NCBI GenBank assembly: GCA_934437985.1 | Contig: CAKSBI010000003.1 | Coordinates: forward strand, 36,663-100,662 | Direction: 5' to 3' | DNA from: an uncultured Lachnospiraceae bacterium | GTDB taxonomy: Bacteria > Bacillota > Clostridia > Lachnospirales > Lachnospiraceae | DNA length: 64,000 nucleotides | Shown here: one piece after another, positions 46,643-56,200 of the stretch | Numbering within the stretch: the stretch's first letter is position 1 | Layout: every line of letters starts with the position of its first letter | The notes under the pieces: model-generated | Databases searched by the model: none | Seen by the model: only the letters and a program-made list of their open reading frames with translations | What the model was told of the DNA's origin: nothing | Made by a program: the position numbers and the translations under genes

Positions 46643-47068
46643 TTATTGTAAATCATCCATTGTCATACAAGGAATTTCTTTTTCCTGTCTTAACTGCTTA
46701 TCATTAGTGAAAAACATATCACATCTGGATGCAATCGCTGATGATATTTGCAATGCGTCCATTGCTTTAAATCCCTTATACTGTCCTCTAAGTTTAGATG
46801 CTTGCTCTGCAATATCTGAATTTATATCTATAATTTCAACATTCATATAATCTAAGAATCGTTTGAAATTATCAATAAAATCCATTTGACCACTTGAATA
46901 CGGATATACAAGATACTCTTCTATTGTTATTGCAGAGGTAACGACCTGTATATTCTTTTCTATACACGTTGTAAAGAATCTCTTTATAACCTCTGAATAT
47001 AAAGGACTGTTTTCAAGATAGTATATAATAGGTGCTGTATCAACAAACACTCTTTTAAAGTCTGTCAT
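46643..47068 (-). CDS. PIN-domain toxin (VapC type)
   Basis: A 141-residue PIN nuclease. The acidic site residues appear in order: Asp in RVFVDTAPIIYYLE (residue ~10), Glu in SAITIEEYLVYP (~51), Asp in FKAMDALQISSAI (~99) and Asp in MFFTNDKQLRQ (~117). VapC toxins cut tRNA or rRNA. It overlaps the upstream antitoxin gene by 14 bp, the usual antitoxin-first order. It likely explains why this decayed element is kept, since loss of the antitoxin would be harmful. Confidence 0.87.
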   Translation of the reverse strand: MTDFKRVFVDTAPIIYYLENSPLYSEVIKRFFTTCIEKNIQVVTSAITIEEYLVYPYSSGQMDFIDNFKRFLDYMNVEIIDINSDIAEQASKLRGQYKGFKAMDALQISSAIASRCDMFFTNDKQLRQEKEIPCMTMDDLQ

Positions 47069-47276
47069 TATCTCTCATCTCCCTTATATATTCATCTGCA
47101 TTTCTGCCACGCTCTGTTGTAGGCATAACAAACTGATCTAAATCAATTTTCTTTGATCGTCTGTCTGATATACTTATCAAACCATCAATACCACTTAAAA
47201 TCTGAACAACATAAGTCAGCTTATCTTCTGGTACTCTTTCCAATAATTCAATAGCTTCTCTTCTAGTTGCTGTCAT
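47055..47276 (-). CDS. Antitoxin partner of the PIN toxin
   Basis: A 73-residue protein beginning MTATRREAIELLERVPEDKLTYVVQILSGIDGL, like other small antitoxins that carry an N-terminal helical dimer region, and ending in a charged tail (RGRNADEYIREMRDNDRL) that would wrap the toxin. No DNA-binding motif is certain. The 14-bp overlap with the PIN gene is the main evidence for its role. ATG with AAAGGAGG upstream. Confidence 0.75.
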   Translation of the reverse strand: MTATRREAIELLERVPEDKLTYVVQILSGIDGLISISDRRSKKIDLDQFVMPTTERGRNADEYIREMRDNDRL

Positions 47277-47328
47277 AGGTCATACCTCCTTTAAATTTTC
47301 AGATGAAATTGCTTTTCTTTACATGCTA

Positions 47329-47649
47329 TTATTTTGCATTTTTGTAGCGGTTTTCATAAGATAACTCTGGTTTTAAGTCTACTTTCCATTCAATTAAATC
47401 TTGTGGCTGACATTGTAAGAGTTGGCATATATCCTCAATGGTTTTTGTTGATACATCACACATAAAATCTTTTCCATTGTGACTGTCTTTATACTCTTGC
47501 AATTTCTTTTCTATCTGATTCATTGAATCACCACTACACATTTTTAATTTTGTCAATGTGCTTTGTGGTATCAAACCTTTCTGCCTTATAACATAAGTTG
47601 TTATGCCTTTATCATCCAACTTCTTCATCAATTTATTATAATTTATCAT
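47329..47649 (-). CDS. XRE-family regulator
   Basis: A 106-residue HTH protein of the short Cro/C1 group: MINYNKLMKKLDDKGITTYVIRQKGLIPQSTLTKLKM, then an insert of ~25 residues, then STKTIEDICQLLQCQPQDLIEW as the last helices. The insert between helix 3 and helix 4 is unusual for this group, whose members are normally ~70 residues. The ATG at 47647-47649, seven bases after GGAG, is chosen over the ATG two codons earlier. It probably controls the mobile element. Confidence 0.78.
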   Translation of the reverse strand: MINYNKLMKKLDDKGITTYVIRQKGLIPQSTLTKLKMCSGDSMNQIEKKLQEYKDSHNGKDFMCDVSTKTIEDICQLLQCQPQDLIEWKVDLKPELSYENRYKNAK

Positions 47650-47767
47650 TAACATTCTCCGTTCAAATAATATACATTATCTTTCGTGTATATTATAACA
47701 CTCCTTTCCCTAATTTTCAATCAGCATTAGAAGAAGTTGCCGCGCCTCAACCTATGCCGATTTTCGC

Positions 47768-48316
47768 TTATATTATCTTATTTAATATTTTATGCACAAT
47801 CTTCCATAATAACCGCTTGCCTTCTTTCTTATCAATCTGATATAAGAAGATTTCCGTTATTCGATCAATGAAATCATCCGGAAGCACCGAACCTTTGAAA
47901 AGATTGCAAGCCTCGCAAGTACATTAAAGGTTGCTTACATCATCAGCACCATTCATAGCAAGCGGTACAATATGATCTAATGTCATTTTGTCGTATGTTA
48001 TCTTTCTGCCACATAAAACACATTTACCTTGTGCAGTATTATATACCAGCTCTCTTACTTCTTTAGGAAAATTGATTCTTCCCTTACTTCTGCTATATCT
48101 GTATTTTGCATTAGTTTCTACATCCTGTATGTAATATCCGTTTGTTTTTCCCGGTGCTTTCAGCAATCTTTCTTTCGCTTTTTCAGTAGTAATATATATT
48201 CGTGCCTCGTTTATATCCTTTGTCTTTGCTACTCCACCAGTTTTCGTCATTCTTACATAATAGCTTCCATTAGTAAGTACATATAAAGGCTCTCTGGCGC
48301 TCTCTGTGGCTCTCAT
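47768..48316 (-). pseudogene. HNH endonuclease interrupted by one in-frame stop codon
   Basis: The first 130 codons encode an HNH-type protein: CVLCGRKITYDKMTLDHIVPLAMNGADDVSNL, then TAA at 47924-47926. Immediately after it the same frame resumes with CTCEACNLFKGS and runs 51 more codons to TAA at 47768-47770. That supplies the second Cys pair (CxxC) that the HNH zinc site needs and the Asn of CNLFKG. Homologues read LQCxCxxCN, so a CAA-to-TAA change is the likely cause. Readthrough would give a 182-residue protein. No good ribosome site is seen before the ATG. Confidence 0.8.
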
Positions 48317-48469
48317 ACAGGCACTTTATGACCATTAGTGGGTAAATTTTGTGTGTCCTTGCATTTTAAGGCACTAAAATAAGCCCACATACTCATAATA
48401 CATACAAGTATATGGACTTATTTAGATGTCCTAATATTCTATTTTTCATACAAACAAAACCCAATAAAG
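48317..48469. other. Intergenic strip at the edge of the element remnant
   Basis: About 150 bp between the HNH pseudogene and the chemoreceptor terminator. No gene, and no clear match to the integrase-end sequence near 44988 that would mark attachment sites. Confidence 0.4.
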
Positions 48470-48504
48470 AAAAACTGCCAGCCCAGGTAATCCGGATCTG
48501 GCAG
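48470..48504 (-). terminator. Terminator after the chemoreceptor gene
   Basis: CTGCCAG pairs with CTGGCAG, with TCCGG/CCTGGG inside, and TTTTTC follows on the minus strand. Confidence 0.85.
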
Positions 48505-48527
48505 CATATCATATATTATCTTCTGTC

Positions 48528-49992
48528 TCATGCTTCAGCATAAGTCTTCAATTCATTAGCGATTTCATTTAATTCATCTATTATCCTGCGGACATCGTCC
48601 ATTGCGGTTACAACATCCTTAGATGTCGTAAGCCCCTCCGTTGAAGATGCTGCTACTTCTTCACTTGTTGCAGACAAATGGGTAATACTGTCAGATATAA
48701 TAGCTGTATCCTTAAATATCTCTTTCATTACCTGCTCTGTCTTTTTGACTATATCCACAAGCGAGTTCACCTCGGTTGAGATCAGATTAAACTTGTCCTG
48801 GCTGCCATCGATCATCTGCACCTGCATCTCTACACTGCTGATAGCATCCCTGACGCTTTTGGTTGTATCTTTTGCATAAGCATTAAGGACTGAAATAATA
48901 GCTGTTATCTGGTTAGCAGAATCCTTAGTCTGTTCTGAAAGCTGCCTTATCTCATCAGCAACCACAGCAAATCCTCTTCCTGCCTCCCCGGCCCTTGCAG
49001 CTTCAATAGAAGCGTTAAGTGCCAGCAGATTAGTCTGGCTTGAGATACTTAAGATCGCATCCGTCATGTTCTCAACCTCACCAATTGCCCTTACAAGTTC
49101 ATTAGTGGTATTAACCGTTATATTACTGGCCTCACTTACAATCTCTGACTGACGCTTCATGTTATGTATTAAATGTACACCATCTTTTACGGTAGTTAAC
49201 GCATTCTGTGCTGCTTCATGCATTTTCTTAATCTCTGTTTCAGCACTCTGTGTGTAATTCGTAATATCCCCACACATCATTGCCTGCTGCTGGATTGACT
49301 CTGCCGTACTGTCCGTACTTTCTGCGATATTCTCCATAGAGAAATTATTAGTATTGATGCTCTGATCCACCTTGCAGATACACTCACTCAGCTGGTCAAA
49401 ATGCTTTATCAGGTTCTCGGCAGCATCAGTCATATTCTTTGCCTGCTCAATCTGTAAACGTGCTTTTTCTTCTATTGCCTCTAAATTAATTCTGTTAAAT
49501 CTGCTGATAATTGAAACTGCACAGATTGATACAACAATACAAAGAACAGTAACCATTAATTCAACAAATGCAAAATGTACGTCAATTGTACCGACAGTGA
49601 ACATATGTATAATATGGACAGCGGTACCGGCTACAACAAGAGAATCCCCGATATACATCATCCTGGTATCAAGGTATACTGTTGAAGCAAGCATGATTGG
49701 AAAAACATACAGGAACACAGTTGCCGTATTATTGCAGCACATCGCAACAAAATATGCGGCTGTAGGCCCGATAATGACCAAAAAAGCACCCAGTTTATCA
49801 TTCTTATGTGCAGCGAATCCATAAGTTGCAATGATAATTGCCAATACTACAACGATATTCTCAATCAGAAGCCGGGCACAGACTCCATCATTTACAATAG
49901 CCCCGATAAATGTAAAACCCATGTACACCATAATCACCATTACAGTAATATAAGCAAACTTGCTTGCCTTTACATATTGTTCTTCAGTCATG
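48528..49992 (-). CDS. Methyl-accepting chemotaxis protein with a polytopic membrane sensor
   Basis: 487 residues. The N-terminal ~165 residues hold about six membrane helices with short loops and no periplasmic sensing domain, so it senses within or at the membrane. Residues ~190-487 are the cytoplasmic signalling coil, with the hairpin tip [44 protein letters not shown] that binds CheA and CheW. No HAMP domain is evident. The ATG at 49990-49992 lies seven bases after AGGAGG; the longer frame starts before that site. No other chemotaxis genes are in the window. Confidence 0.9.
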
Positions 49993-50082
49993 CATATTCC
50001 TCCTGTTGTATAAAGTAATCTTCCAGTACTCATAAGACCATATTGATTGTAACACACTTCATAAAAATATTAAAGATATATT

Positions 50083-51588
50083 TTACTGTCTGTAATACTT
50101 AAGGAAATCTTCCATCTTTTCCATTGCATCCCTAAGTATCTCAATCCTTGGAAGATATACAATACGGAAATGGTCAGGCTTACCCCAGTTAAATCCACCA
50201 CCATGGATTAACAGAATCTTCTTATCCCTCAGCAAATCCAGTGCAAACTGCTCATCATTGGTAATGTTAAACTTCTTGGTATCAATTTTAGGGAATATAT
50301 AAAATGCAGCCTTTGGCTTCACCGCACTGATACCCGGGATATCGTTCAGTGCCTTATAGATATAATCCCTCTGCTCGTAAATCCTGCCTCCCGGTACAAT
50401 ATACTCCTTAACACTCTGATGTCCCCACAACGCAGTCTGTACAATAGACTGTGCCGGTACATTTGAACATAATCTCATGTTGGATAGCATATTAATTCCT
50501 TCTATATAATCTTTTGCAACAGCCTTATTACCGCTTAAGATCATCCAGCCAATCCTGAATCCCGCGATCATATGTGATTTTGACAGTCCACTGAACGTAA
50601 CACAGAACAGGTCAGGTGCAAGGCTTGCAATTGATACATGCTCTTCATCATCCATGACAAGGCGGTCGTATATCTCATCTGAAAAAATGATAAGCTGGTT
50701 CTGTCTTGCAACCTCAGCTATCTCCTCAAGAACTTCCCTTGGATAAAGTGCCCCTGTAGGATTATTAGGATTTATCAATACTATAGCTTTTGTATTCGCA
50801 TTAACCTTACTCTTAATATCGTTAATATCAGGATACCATTCAGCCTGTTCATCACATATGTAATGAACTGCTTTTCCACCTGCCAGCGTTACACACGCAG
50901 TCCATAACGGATAATCCGGAGATGGTACCAGAACCTCGTCACCGTCATCCAAAAGTGCCGACATACTGAGGTTGATCAGCTCACTTACTCCATTTCCCGT
51001 ATATATATCATCTATTGATACATCAGGGATTCCTTTGATCTGGGAGTACTGCATAATTGCTTTCCTTGCGGAAAAAAGTCCCTTTGACATTGAATATCCT
51101 TCACATTCAGTCAGCTGTGATGCCATATCATATATGACTTCATCCGGAGTCCTGAAATCAAACGGAGCCGGGTTACCAATGTTCAGCTTCAAAACACGGG
51201 TTCCCCTCTCTTCCATTTTGTTAGCTTCCTCAACAACAGGTCCCCTTACATCATACAGTACATTATCTAACTTACTTGATTTACTGAAAATCCTCATATT
51301 ATTATCTCCTGACTCCGCTACATTTTTTTCTGTTACTGCCTTTTTATCTGCTGCTATATTTTTCTTATCATCTGTCCCATACAACCAGTCAATGTCGACA
51401 TCAAGTGCCTTCGCAATAAATTCACCAATATTTCTTCTTGGGACTGCGTCACCACTTACATACTGGCTTACCTGGCTTTTCCCAAGCTTGACACCTTCGA
51501 TATCCGCCAGCTTAAGAAGGTCAACCTGCTTGTATCCCTTACTCTTCATTGCAGCCTGTAATCTCCCGGAAAATGCCGGATCACTCAT
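50083..51588 (-). CDS. XRE DNA-binding domain fused to a class I aminotransferase
   Basis: 501 residues. Residues 1-~75 are a Cro/C1 helix-turn-helix (FSGRLQAAMKSKGYKQVDLLKLA...KSQVSQYVSGDAVPRRNIGEFIAKAL). After a ~30-residue charged linker, residues ~100-501 are a complete AlaT/AspAT-fold PLP aminotransferase: INPNNPTGALYPREVLEEI, FSDEIYDRL, the PLP Lys in FSGLSKSHMIAGFRIGW near 335, and the substrate Arg near the end (HFRIVYLP). This differs from MocR/PdxR proteins, which pair the enzyme fold with GntR-type domains. The enzyme motifs look intact, so it may be catalytic, a sensor, or both. Its promoter is surrounded by repeated AAGTTCA boxes. Confidence 0.92.
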   Translation of the reverse strand: MSDPAFSGRLQAAMKSKGYKQVDLLKLADIEGVKLGKSQVSQYVSGDAVPRRNIGEFIAKALDVDIDWLYGTDDKKNIAADKKAVTEKNVAESGDNNMRIFSKSSKLDNVLYDVRGPVVEEANKMEERGTRVLKLNIGNPAPFDFRTPDEVIYDMASQLTECEGYSMSKGLFSARKAIMQYSQIKGIPDVSIDDIYTGNGVSELINLSMSALLDDGDEVLVPSPDYPLWTACVTLAGGKAVHYICDEQAEWYPDINDIKSKVNANTKAIVLINPNNPTGALYPREVLEEIAEVARQNQLIIFSDEIYDRLVMDDEEHVSIASLAPDLFCVTFSGLSKSHMIAGFRIGWMILSGNKAVAKDYIEGINMLSNMRLCSNVPAQSIVQTALWGHQSVKEYIVPGGRIYEQRDYIYKALNDIPGISAVKPKAAFYIFPKIDTKKFNITNDEQFALDLLRDKKILLIHGGGFNWGKPDHFRIVYLPRIEILRDAMEKMEDFLKYYRQ

Positions 51589-51652
51589 AAAATATAACCT
51601 CCATTTCTGTCAGCCGGACATTAATGCTCCGCTTTACCAACCCAAAACCATC

Positions 51653-51744
51653 AAGTTCATTTTCAACATAGCATACTCTGGCTAAAAGTTCAAGTTATTT
51701 TTATGATAAACACTGCAAAAATGAACTTTTAATGTTAAAGTTCA
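51653..51744 (-). promoter_or_regulatory. Promoter and AAGTTCA boxes upstream of the XRE-aminotransferase
   Basis: Promoter on the minus strand: -35 TTGAAC (51688-51693), 17-bp spacer, extended -10 TGC-TATGTT (51665-51670). Four AAGTTCA copies occur in 92 bp: 51653-51659 at the start site, 51686-51692 over the -35, and an inverted pair at 51722-51728 and 51738-51744. The pair also forms a hairpin with T runs that can terminate transcription from the MATE gene upstream. Confidence 0.6.
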
Positions 51745-51765
51745 TTTTTCCATTATTATACACTA

Positions 51766-53121
51766 TTATATTACAATCTTAGTCCATTTGCCCTGCCTGA
51801 ATCTTATTGACGCAAACAGATATCGCGAAATCTGGTCGCAAAGAACGCCCATCCATATTCCGATGATTCCCCATCCAAGTGTATATCCGCATATGTATGA
51901 GCCGATGGTACGGACAAGGGTAACGCTGATAGTTGCGGCAATCGCAGTATATAATGTATCTCCTGCACCACGGAGACATCCCATATATACAACCTGGCTG
52001 ATCTGGAACATAACTATGAATATAATTACATGCATAATATTAACGCCGCAATTCACAATATATTCCTCTTTGAAAAACAAGCTCATTAACAACTCTGCCC
52101 CTGCAAAATATACAACTGCAAGCACTACCGAAATACACATTCCCATAAATTTACATATGCTTCCGTATTCCCTGGCACGTTTTTCATTCCCCTCACCAAG
52201 ACTTCTGCCGATAAGGGCAACTGCCGCCGCCTGCAGTCCGTCCCCAAACGAAAAAGACAAGCCCATAATGTTCATCCCAACCTGATGTGCCGCCATCTCA
52301 CCCATTCCCTGGTCAGCTGCCATAACTGCTGTCAGCATGAAGCCAACCCTCATAAGAATCTGCTCAAAGAACACACTGTAGCCTACTCCAATAAGATTCC
52401 TGAGGACATCAATACCGGGTCTTATCCTTTCATTGATTATATAAGGAATACTTACAAAATTATCCTTTTTTGTAATAGATACTATACTCATAACACATGC
52501 AATAACAGTCCCAAACACGGTCGCTATTGCAGCACCTCTGATTCCAAGCGCAGGAAAACCGCAATTACCACCAATCAACAGGTAATTGGCAATTATATTA
52601 ATCGTATTGGATGTTACATTTGTACGCATTGTTATTTTGGTATTACCCGCACCCCTCTGTGCCGCATTAATTCCCATCTGTATACAATTAAATATCATAC
52701 CACCCATAATAATCCTGAAATACTGTACGGCACCATCATGCGTTTCTGCTGTAGAACCGCATAACGAGATAATATAATCCGCTGAACATACCAAAACAAT
52801 ACTAAGCACAATTGCGGCGGCCACAATAAATATAACCGCAGTATATAATATCTTATTAGCCAGATCTCTCCTGTTCTCCCCATATCTTCTTGCTACAAGT
52901 GCAGATATTGCCACGTTTACAGCAAAAAACAATGACAGCCCGATAAACTTCGGCTGGGTTGTCAGGCCTACCGAAGCAACTGCATACGAACCTAGCGAGC
53001 TCACCATAAATGAGTCTACCAGACCTGCAAATGCAACAAAAAATGATTCAATAATTGAAGGCCATGCCATCGCAACAGCTGTTTTTACGTTATTTTTATT
53101 ATAACTTAAACCTATTTTCAT
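51766..53121 (-). CDS. MATE family efflux transporter (third)
   Basis: 451 residues with about twelve helices; VAMAWPSIIESFFVAFAGLVDSFMVSSLG is the N-terminal MATE motif and LIGVGYSVFFEQILMRVGFM the start of the second repeat. The ATG at 53119-53121 (MKIGLSYNK) is preferred; the longer frame adds 21 unlikely residues. It lies upstream of the XRE-aminotransferase in the same direction but is divided from it by the AAGTTCA hairpin. Substrate unknown. Confidence 0.92.
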   Translation of the reverse strand: MKIGLSYNKNNVKTAVAMAWPSIIESFFVAFAGLVDSFMVSSLGSYAVASVGLTTQPKFIGLSLFFAVNVAISALVARRYGENRRDLANKILYTAVIFIVAAAIVLSIVLVCSADYIISLCGSTAETHDGAVQYFRIIMGGMIFNCIQMGINAAQRGAGNTKITMRTNVTSNTINIIANYLLIGGNCGFPALGIRGAAIATVFGTVIACVMSIVSITKKDNFVSIPYIINERIRPGIDVLRNLIGVGYSVFFEQILMRVGFMLTAVMAADQGMGEMAAHQVGMNIMGLSFSFGDGLQAAAVALIGRSLGEGNEKRAREYGSICKFMGMCISVVLAVVYFAGAELLMSLFFKEEYIVNCGVNIMHVIIFIVMFQISQVVYMGCLRGAGDTLYTAIAATISVTLVRTIGSYICGYTLGWGIIGIWMGVLCDQISRYLFASIRFRQGKWTKIVI

Positions 53122-53153
53122 AATATCACTACTTTCCTGATGATTAAAACTGT

Positions 53154-53195
53154 AAAAAGAAACCGCACACCATTGTTCCGGCAATACGGTTTCTT
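53154..53195 (-). terminator. Terminator after the giant surface protein gene
   Basis: AAGAAACCG pairs with CGGTTTCTT around a ~20-nt loop and TTTTT follows on the minus strand. A second hairpin without a T tract (CCGTTAACAGG/CCTGTTAATGG, 53205-53232) lies just before it. Confidence 0.8.
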
Positions 53196-53256
53196 ACTTA
53201 TTACCCATTAACAGGTAACGGCCTGTTAACGGATAATGCAAGGTTATATTGTCACT

Positions 53257-56200
53257 TTATTTTACCTTAACCTTCTTTCCAAGTCCCTTTGCCCTGAAGA
53301 ACTTAATATAATTCTTCTTCATCTCCTTTGGAACCTTAATTATTACTTTCTTTGATACACCCTTGAATGCACCTGCGGCAATAGACTTTTTAGTAAGCCT
53401 GCCTGTCTTAAACTCAATACCCTTAAGCTTAGTACACTTGGTAAATATTGTCTTGCCAAGCTTAGCTATATTACTGCCGACCGTTATATGCTTTATCTTC
53501 TTACAGCCCTTAAATGCATTCTTACCAAGTGCCGTAACCGTATATGTTACACCTTCTGATATAACCGTATCAGGTACATTAACCTTGTCTGCTTTTCCTT
53601 TATACTGATAATACATTACTTCCGGGTTAGTCTTATCTGACACTGTAACCTTATATACTGCTCCTGTTGAATCCCTGAACTTAGTTCCTGTCTTCTTTGG
53701 TGCAGCAGAATTACTGTTATCAGCCGGTACATGTGAATCCTGTGCAGCCGGCGCTGTAGCAGCTTCTGTGCCGGGCTTCGCACCCGGTGTTGCTGACGGT
53801 GCGGCGCTTGGCGTTGCTGCCGGTGTCGCACCTGGCGTCGCTGTCGGTGTCGCACCTGGTGTCTCACTTGGTGTCGCACTTGGTGTCGCACTTGACGTCG
53901 CTGTCGGTGTCGCACTTGGCGCTTCTGTCGGTGCTGCACTTGGCGTCGCTGTCGGTGTCGCACTTGGTGTCGCTGTCGGTGCTGCACTTGGCGTCGCTGT
54001 CGGTGTCGCACTTGGCGTCGCTGTCGGTGTCGCATTTGGCGTTGCTGACGGTGTCACATTTGGCGTTGCTGACGGTGTCACATTTGGCGTTGCTGACGGT
54101 GTCACATTTGGCGTTGCTGACGGTGTCACATCCGGCTTCACCGTAATTCCATCAGTACTCAGGTAATATACATATCCATATTCCGTATCAGTTATCTTTA
54201 CATACACAACATTTTTCTCTGATTCAAGTACAATCTTATCTTCATATACATTCCATACTGTTACTGCATCAAGTTCTTCTTTTGTCATAGCTTCCGTCTT
54301 GCCATCAGTCACAACAATGTATTCAATACTGCTTCCGTCAACATTACTTATAACCTCAACAGTTGGTTTTGGAAGCTCGTACTGCCCAAATGTAATTACG
54401 TTAAGAAGTCTGTCCCAGAATGTTGCATCATTAAGTACAATCTTACCTGCCCTGCCTTCCGCAAGAGGTGCTCTGGTCGGTTCCGCACTCGGCTTCGTGC
54501 CTGGTTCTGTCGTCGGTGCCACACTCGGCTTCACACTTGGTTCTATCGTTGGTGTTGCTGTTGCACTTGGCTTCACACTTGGTTCTGTCGTTGGTGCCGC
54601 ACTCGGCTTCGTGCCTGGTTCTGTCGTTGGTGCCGCACTTGGCTTCACACTTGGTTCTGTCGTTGGTGCCGCACTTGGTGCCGCACTTGGCGTCTGCGTT
54701 GGTGCTGCTATCGGCTCCGGTGTTGGCGTTGCCGTTGCTACCGGTGTCGGCGTAGGAAGTGCAGGGATATCTCTGCCTTCTGCAAGCTTTTCACCACATT
54801 CCTTGCAGTATGTATCTCCCGTATAACCACCGGCTCCCGGAGCTGCTTCAACGGCATTCCTTATCTCAGTCTCTTTATGAGGGCACTCTCCCCTTGTAAC
54901 CGTAATCAGAAAACTTTCGTTCTCATAATTGCCCTTATCCGAACCGTTATATATAGCTGTTACAGTTATTGATTCCCCATACGGAATTGTCTTAAATGTA
55001 TCTGCGTACAGCCATATCCATCCCTCAGGCAGTATAATGCTTCCTATCGTATCTGTCTTATAATCAACATTATATGCGCTGTCCGGTGCTGTCGGTGTTG
55101 TCTTTGCTTTCGCAATCGAATAATTAACACTTACCGTGTACCCATTTTCCGCACTGTCCTTTATGTTGATCGATGCCGTATATGCACCTGCGCTGACAGG
55201 CTCTGTTTCGAGCAGGCTTCCTTCTGAATCTGAATACACTATATCAGGCTTATCCACAACTATTGATGAACCTGTTACTACGGCCGGCTTAGGGTTTCCA
55301 TCATATTCCATATTGCCTTCCGGAGCTTTAAGCTGATATGCACCAAGAACTGAGCCACATATATCACAGCTTATTTTAATCTCATGCGTATCTGCATCCG
55401 CTGTTATTGTATGCTTACTGTTCCTGTATGTACTGCCTACCTCTTTACTGTCATTAGATGCAGAAATAACAGCAGTCATGTTCCCTGCATTATACTCACA
55501 GCAGCCTGAATACATCAGCCTTCCGTATACCCTCTTACCTGTAAAGCATGGTGCAGGGTCGGTTCCGATTGTCTGACCCCAGTCTGATGCCTCTTTCTTC
55601 GTTATGCCATACGTTGATAATATAGCATTTCTGTCGATAGTGTTATCCATATAGTACTGCAAAAGAAATGCACATTTTCCGTCTCCAAATTCTTCTGTGG
55701 ACATTCCTGTTATGCAGTCAGAAGAAATATCCATGTTGGATACCGCCCGGTTACCATATATGCTGTTATTATAACAGCATCCCTCAATCTGGACATCGCC
55801 ACAATAACCTGCGAATTCCCCTATCGAAGCTTCGGCATTACTCCAGCCGCTTCCCTGTACATTGCACATGGTGTAACAATTAAATACCGAGGTGCCATCA
55901 TCAATATATCCACAGAAGCCTCCGGTATAATCATCACCCTTAACAGAGCCGGTGTTATAGCTGAAAGCAATAACCACATCATTTATGTCAAAATCACCAT
56001 AATCATGACCACAATATCCGCTCACCCCGCCAACATTGTCCCTTCCTGTAATACTTCCGGTATTAACACAATACAATATTCCGCTGAGGTTAACTCCTGC
56101 TATTCCTCCACTGTACAGAGAAGTTTTATCACTCGTTATATCTACATGTTCAGCAGATACATTTCCATTATTAGTACTATGTATTATTCTTCCGTTGTTA

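Noticed and set aside
47598..47840. 80-residue plus-strand frame over the HNH 3' part
   Set aside because: It is antisense to the HNH readthrough frame and has no ribosome site or recognisable domain.
53768..54166. 132-residue Val/Ala/Gly plus-strand frame and other long frames over the linker
   Set aside because: Low-complexity antisense of the Pro/Thr linker; composition alone keeps it open.
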